This document shows positions 7,424 through 16,181 of a stretch of 64,000 nt of DNA, in pieces. Source of the DNA: JAHJQZ01 sp963675235 (GTDB lineage: Bacteria > Pseudomonadota > Alphaproteobacteria > Rhizobiales > Devosiaceae); the NCBI GenBank assembly GCA_963675235.2, contig CAXXFU010000002.1, positions 1 through 64,000 on the forward strand, written 5' to 3'. The notes under the pieces are model-generated. The model was given only the letters and a program-made list of their open reading frames with translations. It made no database searches and was not told the origin of the DNA. Within the stretch, counting starts at the first letter, position 1. Each line of letters starts with the position of its first letter. Made by a program: the position numbers and the translations under genes.

Positions 7424-7973
7424 GACGAGAATTTCGATCTCCGACGATCTGTCGCGAGAACTGAGCGATATCGGCATCGAGCTCGAACGCATCGACGATC
7501 TGGCATCGGGCGTCGGCAAGACGCTGAGTTCGAGCCTGAGGAGCGCCATCACCGACGGCAAGTCGTTCAAGTCGGTGCTCGGTTCGATTGCCGAGAGCTT
7601 TGCAGATATCGCTCTCAAGGCGGCGTTCAGGCCGGTCGAGACCCTGGCCTCCGGGCTGATCTCGTCGCTGTTCGCGGCGAGCGATACCGCGCTCGGAACC
7701 GTAAAACCGTTTGCCAAGGGCGGGGTGCTGTCGGCACCGGCCTATTTCCCGCTCAACGGTGGGCTCGGCCTTGCCGGCGAGGCGGGGCCGGAAGCGGTGT
7801 TGCCTCTGGCGCGCGGATCCGATGGGCGGCTCGGCGTGGCCTCGAGCGCGTCTGCGCCGATCTCGATTTCTCTCAACGTCACTGCCAGAGACGCCGGCAG
7901 CTTTGTCGGCGCCGAGGCTGAGGTCAGCGCCATGCTGCTTCGGGCGGTCAAGCGCGGAACGAGGGCAAGCTGA
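7416..7973 (+). CDS. Short tail tape measure protein (GTA gene 11)
   Basis: A 185-residue tape measure of the short GTA type. It has a helical N-terminal half (LSRELSDIGIELERIDDL, FKSVLGSIAESFADIALKAA) and the conserved FAKGGVLSAPAYFPL and GLAGEAGPEAVLPLARG motif of the GTA/lambda-type tape measure C-terminus. The small size predicts a very short tail, as in GTAs. ATG 7416 follows AGGAG at 7404-7408; an ATG at 7410 is too close to that site. The stop and the next start share bases at 7973. Confidence 0.9.
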   Translation: MAETRISISDDLSRELSDIGIELERIDDLASGVGKTLSSSLRSAITDGKSFKSVLGSIAESFADIALKAAFRPVETLASGLISSLFAASDTALGTVKPFAKGGVLSAPAYFPLNGGLGLAGEAGPEAVLPLARGSDGRLGVASSASAPISISLNVTARDAGSFVGAEAEVSAMLLRAVKRGTRAS

Positions 7974-8602
7974 TGGCCTTTCACCACATCCGATTTCCAC
8001 TCGACATCGCGCTCAATTCGCGCGGCGGACCCGAGCGGCTGACCGATATTGCCGCGCTCAGCTCGGGCCACGAGGAGCGCAACCAGCGCTGGGCCCATGC
8101 GCGGCGGCGCTACAATGCCGGCTATGGCATCAAGTCGCGCGAGGATGTCTTGGCCGTCGTTGCCTTTTTCGAGGAACGGCGCGGACGCTTTCATTCCTTT
8201 CTTTGGCGCGACGGGCTCGATTTTTCCTCGAATGGCGGGGCCGGGACGCCGGGTGCGCTCGATCAGCAGATCGGCATCGGCGACGGTGCGTCGACAACGT
8301 TCCAGCTGGTCAAGCGCTATGGCGGAGGGTTCGATCCCTATGACCGGCCGATCAGCAAGCCCGATGCGGCGAGCGTCATTGTCGCGGTCAACGGCAGCGT
8401 GCTTGGCGCGGGCGAATTCGCCGTCTCCGAAACCACCGGCATCGTCACGTTGACGACGGCGCCGGCAGCGGGTGCGGTGGTTTCGGCCGGGTTCGAATTC
8501 GATGTGCCGGTCCGGTTCGACACCGACCAGCTCGAAGTCGATCTTGCCGGGTTCGACGCCGCCGAGATCACCTCCATTCCGCTTGTCGAGGTCAGATCAT
8601 GA
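7973..8602 (+). CDS. DUF2460 distal tail protein (TIGR02217, GTA gene 12)
   Basis: A 209-residue DUF2460 protein. Typical landmarks are FHHIRFPLDIALNSRGGPE, the block HARRRYNAGYGIKSREDVL, FEERRGRFHSFLWRDGLDF and the C-terminal DTDQLEVDLAGFDAAEI. In the RcGTA particle this position is held by the distal tail ring that links tube and baseplate hub. It overlaps both neighbours by a few bases, so genes 11 to 13 are coupled. Confidence 0.93.
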   Translation: MAFHHIRFPLDIALNSRGGPERLTDIAALSSGHEERNQRWAHARRRYNAGYGIKSREDVLAVVAFFEERRGRFHSFLWRDGLDFSSNGGAGTPGALDQQIGIGDGASTTFQLVKRYGGGFDPYDRPISKPDAASVIVAVNGSVLGAGEFAVSETTGIVTLTTAPAAGAVVSAGFEFDVPVRFDTDQLEVDLAGFDAAEITSIPLVEVRS

Positions 8603-9489
8603 GGGCGCTCGATCCCGATTTCGCCACCCATGTCGAAAGCGGCTCAACAACGCTGTGCAATTGCTGGCGGCTCGAACGTCGCGATGGCCTGGTGCTTGGG
8701 TTCACCGATCACGACGTGACCATCGGTATCGACGATTGCGTTTGCGTGCCGGCGACGGGTGGCGACACCAGCGAGGCGATGGCCAAGACCGGCGGCGCCA
8801 CCGACACGACCGACCTCGTCGCAGTGCTGCAAAGCGCCGCTATCACCGAGGACGATATCAGGCTGGGGCGCTTCGACGGCGCACTGGTCGAGACCTGGCG
8901 GGTCAACTGGCGCGATCCGCGCGTGCGGCATCTGTTGCGGCGCGACCGCATTGGCGAAATCACGCTGGAGGATCACCTGTTCCGGGCCGAACTGCGTTCG
9001 GCCCAGGCCGATCTCAACCGCAAGCAGGGGCGCTATTATCAGGCGCTGTGCGGTACCCGGCTCGGCACGACGGCCTGCGGCATCGATCTCGACGATCCGG
9101 CCTATGTGGCGACAGGTTCGGTGACGGCTGTCGAGGGGACGCGGCGAATCCGGATCGACGGCGTTTCCGCTTTTGCCGCGGGCTGGTTTTCCTTCGGCAA
9201 GCTCAGTTGGAGCACAGGCAACAAGGCAGGGCTGATTGACACCATCGCTTCGCATGGCCGGGATTCGGTCGGCGACACTTTCGATCTCGATAGCGAGGTC
9301 GCCGAATGGGTGGCACCGGGCGACGCATTCACCGTGACCGCAGGCTGCGACCGCACCTTCTCGATGTGCCGCGACCGCTTTGCCAATGCGGTCAGTTTTC
9401 GCGGCTTCCCGCATATCCCGGGGGCAGACTTCGTTCTGACCTATCCCAAACAGGGGAGTGCACTCAACGGCGCGCCGCTTGTCAGATGA
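8599..9489 (+). CDS. DUF2163 baseplate hub protein (TIGR02218, GTA gene 13)
   Basis: A 296-residue protein with the DUF2163 N-terminal domain (FATHVESGSTTLCNCWRL, DTSEAMAKTGGATDTTD) and the phiJL001 gp84-like C-terminal domain (GDAFTVTAGCDRTFSMCRDRF). Cysteines are unusually frequent: CNC near the start, DDCVC, ALCGTR, TTACG, and GC...MC near the end. I recall that the RcGTA hub carries an iron-sulfur cluster, and these cysteines would fit, but this is from memory and not shown by the sequence. Start and stop overlap the neighbouring genes. Confidence 0.92.
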   Translation: MRALDPDFATHVESGSTTLCNCWRLERRDGLVLGFTDHDVTIGIDDCVCVPATGGDTSEAMAKTGGATDTTDLVAVLQSAAITEDDIRLGRFDGALVETWRVNWRDPRVRHLLRRDRIGEITLEDHLFRAELRSAQADLNRKQGRYYQALCGTRLGTTACGIDLDDPAYVATGSVTAVEGTRRIRIDGVSAFAAGWFSFGKLSWSTGNKAGLIDTIASHGRDSVGDTFDLDSEVAEWVAPGDAFTVTAGCDRTFSMCRDRFANAVSFRGFPHIPGADFVLTYPKQGSALNGAPLVR

Positions 9490-9932
9490 GCACCGGTCAC
9501 AAGGCCGAGCAAGAGGCGCGGACCTGGCTCGGCACGCCCTATCGGCATCAGGCCTCGGTCCGGGGCGCCGGCTGCGATTGCCTCGGGCTGTTGCGCGGCG
9601 TCTGGCGCGGCCTTTACGGCGCCGAGCCGGAGACAGTGCCAGCCTATGCCGTCGATCCGAGACGCGATGCCGATCCCGGGCATCTGCAGCGGGCGGCGGA
9701 TCGCCATCTCGTCAAGGTCAAACGCGTCATCCTGCCGGGAGACGTGCTGTTGTTCCGGTTGAGCCGCAACATGCCGGCGCGCCATTGCGGCATTGTCACG
9801 GCCGATCACTCATTCATCCATGCCCAGGAACGGCTTGGCGTTGTCGAGGCGCCGCTTTCGCTTTCCTGGCAAAGGCGGCTAGGCGGCATCTACGCCTTCC
9901 CTGAAATCGAGGACGCCAGATGGCTACCCTAG
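9486..9932 (+). CDS. NlpC/P60 tail-tip peptidase (TIGR02219, GTA gene 14)
   Basis: A 148-residue cell-wall peptidase carried at the tail tip, where it would cut the peptide stems of peptidoglycan during DNA delivery. The catalytic Cys is in GAGCDCLGLLRG (C32 in the DCxGL position) and the His in PARHCGIV (H100), with a further His in FIHA (H112). The conserved opening ARTWLGTPYRHQ and LPGDVLLFRL are present. ATG 9486 overlaps the preceding TGA, and the stop lies inside the next gene's first codons. Confidence 0.94.
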   Translation: MSTGHKAEQEARTWLGTPYRHQASVRGAGCDCLGLLRGVWRGLYGAEPETVPAYAVDPRRDADPGHLQRAADRHLVKVKRVILPGDVLLFRLSRNMPARHCGIVTADHSFIHAQERLGVVEAPLSLSWQRRLGGIYAFPEIEDARWLP

Positions 9933-12900
9933 CGCTTTCACTTGCCGGCCAGGCGGTCGGCGGCTTCATCGGCGGGCCGTTCGGCGCGACAGTTGGCCGG
10001 GCCCTCGGTGCCCTTGCCGGCAGCGCCGTCGATGCAGCGCTGTTCGGCGACGTGCGGGCGCCGGCAACAGGGCACGACATTCGCCTGACCGGCTCGCGCG
10101 AGGGCGGGGTCGTGCCGCGTGCCTATGGCTGGAACCGACTCAGCGGCAACATCATCTGGGCCACAGAACTCGAACGGCACTCGGGCACCAGTTCCGGCGC
10201 CAAAGGGCTGTCGAGCGGCGCGCAGAGCGAAGACGTGATCACCGCCAATTTCGCCGTTGCCCTGTGCGAGGGCGAGGTTCCGGTGCTCGGCCGCATCTGG
10301 GCCGACGGGCAGTTGCTCGACACCGAGGGGCTCAACATCCGGTTCTATTCGGGGTCGGACGACCAGATGCCGGACAGCCTGATCGCGGCCAAACAGGGCA
10401 GCGGCGGTGCGCCGGCCTACCGCGGTATCTGCTATCTGGTGTTCGAGGCGCTGCCGCTGACCGAATTCGGCAACCGCATTCCGGCGATCTCGGTCGAGAT
10501 CTGCCGGCCGGCCGGCGATCTCGAACAGGCTGTGACGGCGGTGACGCTGATCCCGGGCGCCACCGAGTTCGGCTATGACCCGGTGCCGCGCCTGCGGCTG
10601 GTTTCGCCCGGCGTGACGGCAAGTGAAAATGCCCATGCCGTCACCGGGGTCAGCGACTGGACGGTATCGCTCGACCAGTTGCAGGCGCTGTGCCCCAATC
10701 TCAAGCATGTCTCGCTGGTCGTGACCTGGTTCGGCGACGATCTGCGCTGCGGTTCCTGCACCATTGCGCCGCGTGTCGAAGGCGCAAGCCGGGAAATTGA
10801 TGGCACGAGCTGGTTGGTGAGCGGCATCGACCGCGCTTCGGCCCGCGTCGTTTCCACAGTCGATGGCGGACCAGCCTTCGGTGGCACGCCGTCCGACGCG
10901 GCCGTGCTGGCCGCGATCGCCGATCTCAAGGCGCGCGGCATCGCGGTGACGCTCTACCCGCTCATCATGATGGACATTGCGGCGGGCAATGCGCTGACTG
11001 ATCCCTATTCGGGTGCAACAGGCCAGCCGGCCTATCCCTGGCGTGGCCGTATCACCGCATCGCTGGCGCCGGGCATCGCCGGTTCGCCGGACCAGAGCGC
11101 AGCGGCGGCGCTGGAAGTTTCAAATTTCGTCGGAGCCGCGGCGGCAGGGGACTTTGCTGCCGGGACCGGGACCATCACCTATTCCGGGCCGGCAGAATGG
11201 AGCTACCGGCGCATGGTGTTGCACTATGCCCATCTTTGCGTCCTGGCCGGAGGCGTCGACGCCTTTCTCATCGGCTCGGAACTGCGCGGGCTGACGACGC
11301 TGCGCTCGGATGCGGCTAGCTTTCCATTCGTCACGGCGCTTTCGGCATTGGCGGCGGATGTGCGTGCCGTGCTCGGTTTGGAAACCAAGCTGACCTACGC
11401 CGCCGACTGGTCGGAGCATCACGGCTACCAGCCGGTGGATGCGCCGGGCGACAAGCTGTTTCACCTCGATCCGCTGTGGGCGACGCCCGAGATCGACGCG
11501 GTCGGTATCGACAACTACATGCCCATCGCCGACTGGCGTGACGGCTCGACTCATCTCGACGCCGGGTATGGCTCGATCCATTCGCTCGACTATCTTCAGG
11601 CCAATATCGCAGGTGGCGAGGGGTTCGATTGGTACTACGCTTCGGATGCCGACCGGCGGGCCCAGATACGGACGCCGATCAGTGACGGCGCCTATGACGA
11701 GCCCTGGGTGTTCCGGGTCAAGGACATCGCCTCGTGGTGGGGCAGTGCCCACCACAACCGCGTCGGCGGCGTGCGCTCGGCATCGGCAACCGATTGGGTG
11801 CCGGAATCGAAGCCTGTTCATTTCACCGAACTGGGGTGCGGCGCCATCGACAAGGGTGCCAATCTGCCGAGCGCCTTTGCCGACGCAAAATCGTCGGAGG
11901 ATGCGCGGCCCCATTTCTCCAGCGGCGCGCCCGATGCGCTGATGCAGCGCCAGTTCCTCAGGGCACATCTCGGCCACTGGCAGCCGGACCAGCCTGGCTT
12001 CACGGATGCAAACAACCCGGTGTCTTCGGTCTATTCGGGCCGCATGGTCGATCCGGAGCGGATCGCGCTGTGGACCTGGGACGCACGGCCCTATCCGGCT
12101 TTCCCGGCGCTTTCGGGCGTGTGGTCCGATGCTGCCAACCATGCAACCGGCCACTGGCTGACCGGACGGCTCGGCGCGTCCGGCAATAGCGAGCTGATCG
12201 CGGCGATGGCCGTCGATTACGGCGTCAGCTTTGCCACGATCGATGCCGGAGGGGCGGCCATATCCGGTCTGGCCATCGACCGGGTAGCGAGCCTTCGCGA
12301 CGTGCTCGACCCGATCCTGACGGTGACGCGAACGCTGCTGCACGATACGCCGGACGGGCTCGTCTGCGCCATCGAGGGCACGGGCGCGGTGACCGAGATC
12401 GATCCGGACAGGCTCGTCGATGCCGGCACGGCGCTGACATCGGAGAAATGGCCGATGGACGAGGAACTGCCGGCGGAACTGGCGCTTGCCTATGTCGATC
12501 CGGCCCGTGATTACCTCAGCGCCGGCGTGACCGCCATTGCCGGCAACGGCACGACCAGCACCGGCTTCGATTCCGGTCTTGTCGTCGACGGCGCCGGGGC
12601 ACGCAGGCTGGCCGAGACGGCATTGATGGCGGCACGCCAGCCAGCGCGGGAACTCGATTTCGCACTACCGCCATCGTTTATCGCGCTCGAACCTGGAGAT
12701 CGCGTACGGATCAGCGGGCGCAAGGACACGGCGCTGACCCTGACCGAATTGCGCGACGGCGTGGCCCGCAGGGTTTCGGCGCGGCCGCATCGGCAGGACA
12801 AGCTGTCGGCTCTGCTGGTCGACGGACATGCGGCCGGCGCGGCTCCGGCAAAAGCCGGCGCGCTGCCGATTGCCTTCATCGGCCATCTGCCCGCCGATCC

Positions 12901-13780
12901 AGAAGACGGTGGGCCAACGCGGCTAGTTGTCGGCGCCTATGCCGATCCGTGGCCGGGCGACGTCATCCTTGCCGACACGGTGAGCGGCGCGGAGGTGCTG
13001 CGGCTGGCGCGCGCGGCGGCGATCGGGGCGCTGGCGGATGATCTTCGCCCGGGCGAAGCGGCGCTGTGGGACACGGCAAACGCGCTCACGTTGACGCTTT
13101 TCGACGGGCATCTGGCATCGGAGAACCGGAGCGCCGTTCTGGCCGGCGCCAACCGCATGCTGGTGCTGCGCGACGATGGCAGTACCGAGCTGATCGGCTT
13201 CGAGACGGCTGAACTGGTGTCCGGCGCCAGCTATCGGCTGACTGGCCTGTTGCGCGGGCTCCACGGCACCGGCGACGGCGCCGTGACTGCGAGCGCCGGC
13301 AACTGGGTGATGCTGGTGACGAGCGCCGTGGCAAGTGCCGACCCGGGCGAAAACCGGCTCGGCACGACCGCCAGTTTCAGACTTTTTGCCGGACCGCGCG
13401 ACATCAGCGGTCAGCTGGTTTCGGCACCGTTCGGGATCGAACTGGTGCAGCCGTTGATTCCGGTTCATCTCAAGGCAACTCGCAACGAAGCCGGCGATGT
13501 GCATATAGCCTGGACCCGGCGCTCCAGACTTGGCGGAGACGGCTGGGCGCGGGCGGAAATGCCACTCGACGCCAGCCCAGAAAGCTACCGTATCCGCATT
13601 TTCGACGGTTCGAGCATTGTCAGGTCGGTGACCTCGACGAACGCGGCCATGGTCTATTCAGCCGCCGAACAGGTGACTGATTTCGGCACGCTGCCATCGA
13701 GCTTTTCATATGACATCGCCCAGTTGAGCGCCGTTTACGGCGCCGGGCGTGCGGCGACCGGTCTGGCGGACTTCGCGTAG
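9920..13780 (+). CDS. GTA gene 15 host-interaction protein with TIM-barrel glycosidase-like domain
   Basis: At 1286 residues this is the largest protein in the window and the central tail fibre/baseplate protein of RcGTA-like particles. The N-terminal part has a glycine-rich hydrophobic segment (VGGFIGGPFGATVGRALG) and the phage tail block HDIRLTGSREGGVVPRAYG. The middle, from about residue 300 to 760, is the GTA TIM-barrel-like domain (LIGSELRGLTTLRSD, KLTYAADWSEHHGY, HFTELGCGAIDKGAN). The C-terminal third is the phage tail protein 3-like region with the LLRGLHGTGDG motif. The glycosidase-like barrel could act on cell-surface glycans, but its substrate is unknown. It is intact, which argues that the particle genes are under selection. 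Confidence 0.95.
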   Translation: MATLALSLAGQAVGGFIGGPFGATVGRALGALAGSAVDAALFGDVRAPATGHDIRLTGSREGGVVPRAYGWNRLSGNIIWATELERHSGTSSGAKGLSSGAQSEDVITANFAVALCEGEVPVLGRIWADGQLLDTEGLNIRFYSGSDDQMPDSLIAAKQGSGGAPAYRGICYLVFEALPLTEFGNRIPAISVEICRPAGDLEQAVTAVTLIPGATEFGYDPVPRLRLVSPGVTASENAHAVTGVSDWTVSLDQLQALCPNLKHVSLVVTWFGDDLRCGSCTIAPRVEGASREIDGTSWLVSGIDRASARVVSTVDGGPAFGGTPSDAAVLAAIADLKARGIAVTLYPLIMMDIAAGNALTDPYSGATGQPAYPWRGRITASLAPGIAGSPDQSAAAALEVSNFVGAAAAGDFAAGTGTITYSGPAEWSYRRMVLHYAHLCVLAGGVDAFLIGSELRGLTTLRSDAASFPFVTALSALAADVRAVLGLETKLTYAADWSEHHGYQPVDAPGDKLFHLDPLWATPEIDAVGIDNYMPIADWRDGSTHLDAGYGSIHSLDYLQANIAGGEGFDWYYASDADRRAQIRTPISDGAYDEPWVFRVKDIASWWGSAHHNRVGGVRSASATDWVPESKPVHFTELGCGAIDKGANLPSAFADAKSSEDARPHFSSGAPDALMQRQFLRAHLGHWQPDQPGFTDANNPVSSVYSGRMVDPERIALWTWDARPYPAFPALSGVWSDAANHATGHWLTGRLGASGNSELIAAMAVDYGVSFATIDAGGAAISGLAIDRVASLRDVLDPILTVTRTLLHDTPDGLVCAIEGTGAVTEIDPDRLVDAGTALTSEKWPMDEELPAELALAYVDPARDYLSAGVTAIAGNGTTSTGFDSGLVVDGAGARRLAETALMAARQPARELDFALPPSFIALEPGDRVRISGRKDTALTLTELRDGVARRVSARPHRQDKLSALLVDGHAAGAAPAKAGALPIAFIGHLPADPEDGGPTRLVVGAYADPWPGDVILADTVSGAEVLRLARAAAIGALADDLRPGEAALWDTANALTLTLFDGHLASENRSAVLAGANRMLVLRDDGSTELIGFETAELVSGASYRLTGLLRGLHGTGDGAVTASAGNWVMLVTSAVASADPGENRLGTTASFRLFAGPRDISGQLVSAPFGIELVQPLIPVHLKATRNEAGDVHIAWTRRSRLGGDGWARAEMPLDASPESYRIRIFDGSSIVRSVTSTNAAMVYSAAEQVTDFGTLPSSFSYDIAQLSAVYGAGRAATGLADFA

Positions 13781-13794
13781 ATCGGCGCGTGAGG

Positions 13795-13870
13795 GCCGCC
13801 GGCTTTCCCGGTGGTCGCGCGTTCGAACCGGAGAACCGGTCCCCACTTTTCCTGAACACGCTCCGAAAGG
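13795..13870. repeat. Dispersed repeat E, copy 1 (core CACTTTTCCTGAA)
   Basis: The gap before the DUF2793 gene holds a sequence from about 13825 to 13865 that aligns with 43844-43892 (shared blocks CGCGTT, AACCGG, CGGTC, and ACTTTTCCTGAA followed by an ACGCT-like end). The AACCGGAGAACCGGT stretch is itself palindromic. This matches a repeat type widely dispersed between genes in Hyphomicrobiales. Confidence 0.65.
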
Positions 13871-13879
13871 GTACCTACA

Positions 13880-14842
13880 ATGGCTGAGACGTCACGGCTC
13901 GGCCTGCCGCTGATCGATGGCGAGCAGGCGCTCAAGCATGTCACCCATAACGAAGCATTGGCGCGGCTCGACGCGGCGGTGCAGGTCGCCGTCGAAGAAC
14001 TCGGCGCAACTACGCCTCCTGCCAGTCCGGCAGCTGGCGAAACCTGGGGCCTTGGTGCCGGCGCCAGCGGCGACTGGTTCGGGCAGGACGGTGCCCTTGC
14101 GCTGTATTGCGAAAGCGGCTGGCGTTTCGTCGTGCCGGACGAAGGCTGGCTGGCCTGGAACAAGGATGACGGCGCGCTCTATGTTCACCTTTCGGGAAGC
14201 TGGATGGCGTTCACCGGAAGTGTCGATGCGCTGCAAAATCTCGGCCTGCTCGGCGTCAACACGACGGCCGACAGCACCAACAAGTTTGCCGTTCGCTCCA
14301 ACGCCGCATTGCTGACGGCGCTGGCGAGTGGCGATGGCGGCTCGGGCGATTTGCGTGTCGTTCTGAACAAGGAAGGTGCCGGCAATACCGCTTCGCTGGT
14401 TTTCCAGGCCGATTATTCGGGACGGGCCGAGTTCGGGCTTGCCGGCGGCGACGATTTTTCCATCAAGGTCAGCCCCGACGGCAGCACGTTTCATTCGGCG
14501 CTGACCGCTTCGGCAGCGAGCGGATTTGTCGGCTTCAATGCTCTGTTCGGGGCCGATGTGTCGTTCCCAAGCGTGGCGGCAGGCGTTCTCGGTGTGACGA
14601 CGAGCTATGCCGTGCCGGCGCCGGAAAGCGGCAGCTCCGACGACATCGACACCATTTCCGGCGGCGAGGATGGCGCGCTGCTGATCCTGTCCGGAATCGC
14701 CGGCAACACGCTGACCGTCAGAGATGGTACCGGCAATCTCAAGCTCGGCGGTGACCGTGTGCTCGGCAATTTCGAAGACACGCTGATGCTGGTGAAGCGC
14801 GGCAGCGACTGGATCGAGCTGAGCTACGCCGACAACGGCTAG
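13880..14842 (+). CDS. DUF2793-containing tail-associated protein
   Basis: A 320-residue protein whose first 110 residues fit DUF2793, a domain common at the end of alphaproteobacterial phage and GTA tail clusters: SRLGLPLIDGEQALKHVTHN, TPPASPAAGETW, DWFGQDGALALYCESGWRFV. The rest is low in cysteine and rich in Gly, Ala, Ser and Asp with strand-like repeats (GDGGSGDLRVVLNKEGAGN, SGIAGNTLTVRDGTGNLKLGGD), suggesting a beta-rich fibre or receptor-binding part. Its exact function is unknown. It lies about 100 bases after gene 15, separated by a repeat element. Confidence 0.85.
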   Translation: MAETSRLGLPLIDGEQALKHVTHNEALARLDAAVQVAVEELGATTPPASPAAGETWGLGAGASGDWFGQDGALALYCESGWRFVVPDEGWLAWNKDDGALYVHLSGSWMAFTGSVDALQNLGLLGVNTTADSTNKFAVRSNAALLTALASGDGGSGDLRVVLNKEGAGNTASLVFQADYSGRAEFGLAGGDDFSIKVSPDGSTFHSALTASAASGFVGFNALFGADVSFPSVAAGVLGVTTSYAVPAPESGSSDDIDTISGGEDGALLILSGIAGNTLTVRDGTGNLKLGGDRVLGNFEDTLMLVKRGSDWIELSYADNG

Positions 14843-14861
14843 GCTGCATCGACGCGCCTTT

Positions 14862-15680
14862 GTGCGCGCAGCGCTGCTCGGCGCGGCAATACAAGACAAT
14901 CCTTCAGGTGCAGATGTGGCCAGACCCAATTTTGCCGCCTGCCTTGCGGTCGTGCTCGACCACGAGGGCGGGTATTCCGACCATCCGAGCGATCCCGGCG
15001 GGGCAACAATGCGGGGCATCACCCGCCGGGTTCTCGCCGACTGGCGGGGGATCTCGCCCTGGTGGGATCTGCCCAAGCAGGAGGTGAAGGCGCTCGGTCT
15101 CGACGAGGCCCGGGAAATCTACCGGGCGCGCTATTGGGATGCGGTTCGCGGCGACGAGCTTCCGGCGGGATTGGACCTTGCTGTTTTCGATTTCGGCGTC
15201 AATTCCGGCCCGGCGCGGGCGGTCGGCTACCTGCAGGCGGCACTCGGCGTAACCCGCGATGGGGTTTTCGGGCCGGTTACCCTTGGCGCCGTTCAAAAGG
15301 CCACAGCGGAGCAGCGGATCCCCGATCTGATCCGGACGATTTCAAGGCGACGCCTGATCTTTCTCCGCTCGCTTTCGATCTTTGCCGTCTTCGGCGCCGG
15401 CTGGACGCGGCGGGTTGCCGATACCGAGACGCGGGCGCTTGCCATGCACCCTCGGGACGATCCTTCACCCTCACCAAACCAAGGACACGACACCATGGAC
15501 GTTTTTTCCGGATACAAGACCTATATCGTCGGCGCGCTGATGCTGGTGACCGCCATTGCCCAGATCGCGGGTGTCGACCTGCCGGGGCTTGAAGGCCAAT
15601 CGGCCATGCAGCTTCTGATGGAAGGCCTGGCCGTGGTCTTCCTGCGCAAGGGGATTTCGACCGGCGCCGGGGCGTCGTGA
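14862..15680 (+). CDS. GH108 muramidase (endolysin) read in frame into a holin-like C-terminal segment
   Basis: One open frame of 272 codons. Residues 24-195 are a glycoside hydrolase 108 domain: VVLDHEGGYSDHPSDPGGATMRGI contains the catalytic Glu of the HEGGY motif, and FDFGVNSGPARAVGYLQ follows later, as in this muramidase family. It would cut the glycan strand of peptidoglycan to release particles. The last 61 residues (from MDVFSGYKTYIVGALM) form a hydrophobic, holin-like segment that is normally a separate small gene. Codons between the two parts look like spacer DNA. The start is uncertain: GTG 14862, or GTG 14916, which lies just before the domain; neither has a strong ribosome site. 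Confidence 0.8.
   Translation: MRAALLGAAIQDNPSGADVARPNFAACLAVVLDHEGGYSDHPSDPGGATMRGITRRVLADWRGISPWWDLPKQEVKALGLDEAREIYRARYWDAVRGDELPAGLDLAVFDFGVNSGPARAVGYLQAALGVTRDGVFGPVTLGAVQKATAEQRIPDLIRTISRRRLIFLRSLSIFAVFGAGWTRRVADTETRALAMHPRDDPSPSPNQGHDTMDVFSGYKTYIVGALMLVTAIAQIAGVDLPGLEGQSAMQLLMEGLAVVFLRKGISTGAGAS
15495..15680 (+). CDS. Possible separate holin-like membrane protein nested in the same frame
   Basis: ATG 15495 has AAGGA 8-9 bases upstream (15481-15485) and would give a 61-residue protein with two hydrophobic helices (YIVGALMLVTAIAQIAGV and LLMEGLAVVFL). Such small membrane proteins usually follow the muramidase gene in these clusters. Because no stop separates it from the muramidase, it may be made as a fusion, by internal initiation, or both. 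The domain call is by resemblance and position, not by a diagnostic motif. Confidence 0.5.
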   Translation: MDVFSGYKTYIVGALMLVTAIAQIAGVDLPGLEGQSAMQLLMEGLAVVFLRKGISTGAGAS

Positions 15681-15757
15681 CGCCTGATGTCGAGAGTGGT
15701 CCGGTTATTTCGGATCATTCATGTCCCATTCAGACGGCGGCGGCTAGTGTCGCCGCC

Positions 15758-16054
15758 ATGACCCGAAAAACCTTCCTCTCCGCGCTTCTTGCGTCCACAG
15801 CCCTGCTTTTGTCCGTCATACCGGCGAACGCACAGGGCGCGTGTCTGTCGCCGCAGCAGATTCAGAGCGCCGTAGCCAGCGGGAGCATCCTGCCGCTCAA
15901 CGAAATCCTCGCCCGATCCGGCATTCCTCCCAACACGGTGCTGAGCCCGGTGCGTGTGTGCGACCAGGGTGGCCAGCCGCACTATCAGATCCCCGTCGAT
16001 GAGGGCGGTCAGGCGCGCACGATCATCCTGAACGCCATTACCGGCCGGCCTTAA
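15758..16054 (+). CDS. Small periplasmic protein next to FeuPQ-like system (FeuN-like)
   Basis: A 98-residue protein with a signal peptide (TRKTFLSALLASTALLLSVIPANAQG, cut expected after ANA) and a mature part starting ACLSPQQIQSAVASGSILPL and ending in a strand pair around GGQPHYQIPVDEGGQARTI. Two cysteines (CLSP and VRVCDQ) could form a disulfide. In Sinorhizobium meliloti a small periplasmic protein, FeuN, is encoded before feuP-feuQ and restrains the FeuQ sensor; position and type match, sequence identity cannot be judged here. The mature part also resembles small PepSY-like proteins. ATG 15758 was preferred over 15677 because the signal peptide begins there. Confidence 0.6.
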   Translation: MTRKTFLSALLASTALLLSVIPANAQGACLSPQQIQSAVASGSILPLNEILARSGIPPNTVLSPVRVCDQGGQPHYQIPVDEGGQARTIILNAITGRP

Positions 16055-16181
16055 GCCGCCGAATGTGCTAGGTTTTGGTGGAATCACCGCTAGGGATTCG
16101 TTCGGCTCGCTGACCTGCCGATCGGACCGAGGAGCGGGATTCCTGTCTTTGTAGGCAGCGATGGACTGCGGGAGGCCGGAT

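Noticed and set aside
1..15680. A temperate prophage
   Set aside because: No integrase, repressor, attachment repeats or replication genes are visible, and the gene set is the GTA set; the upstream flank is not visible, so this is not fully excluded.
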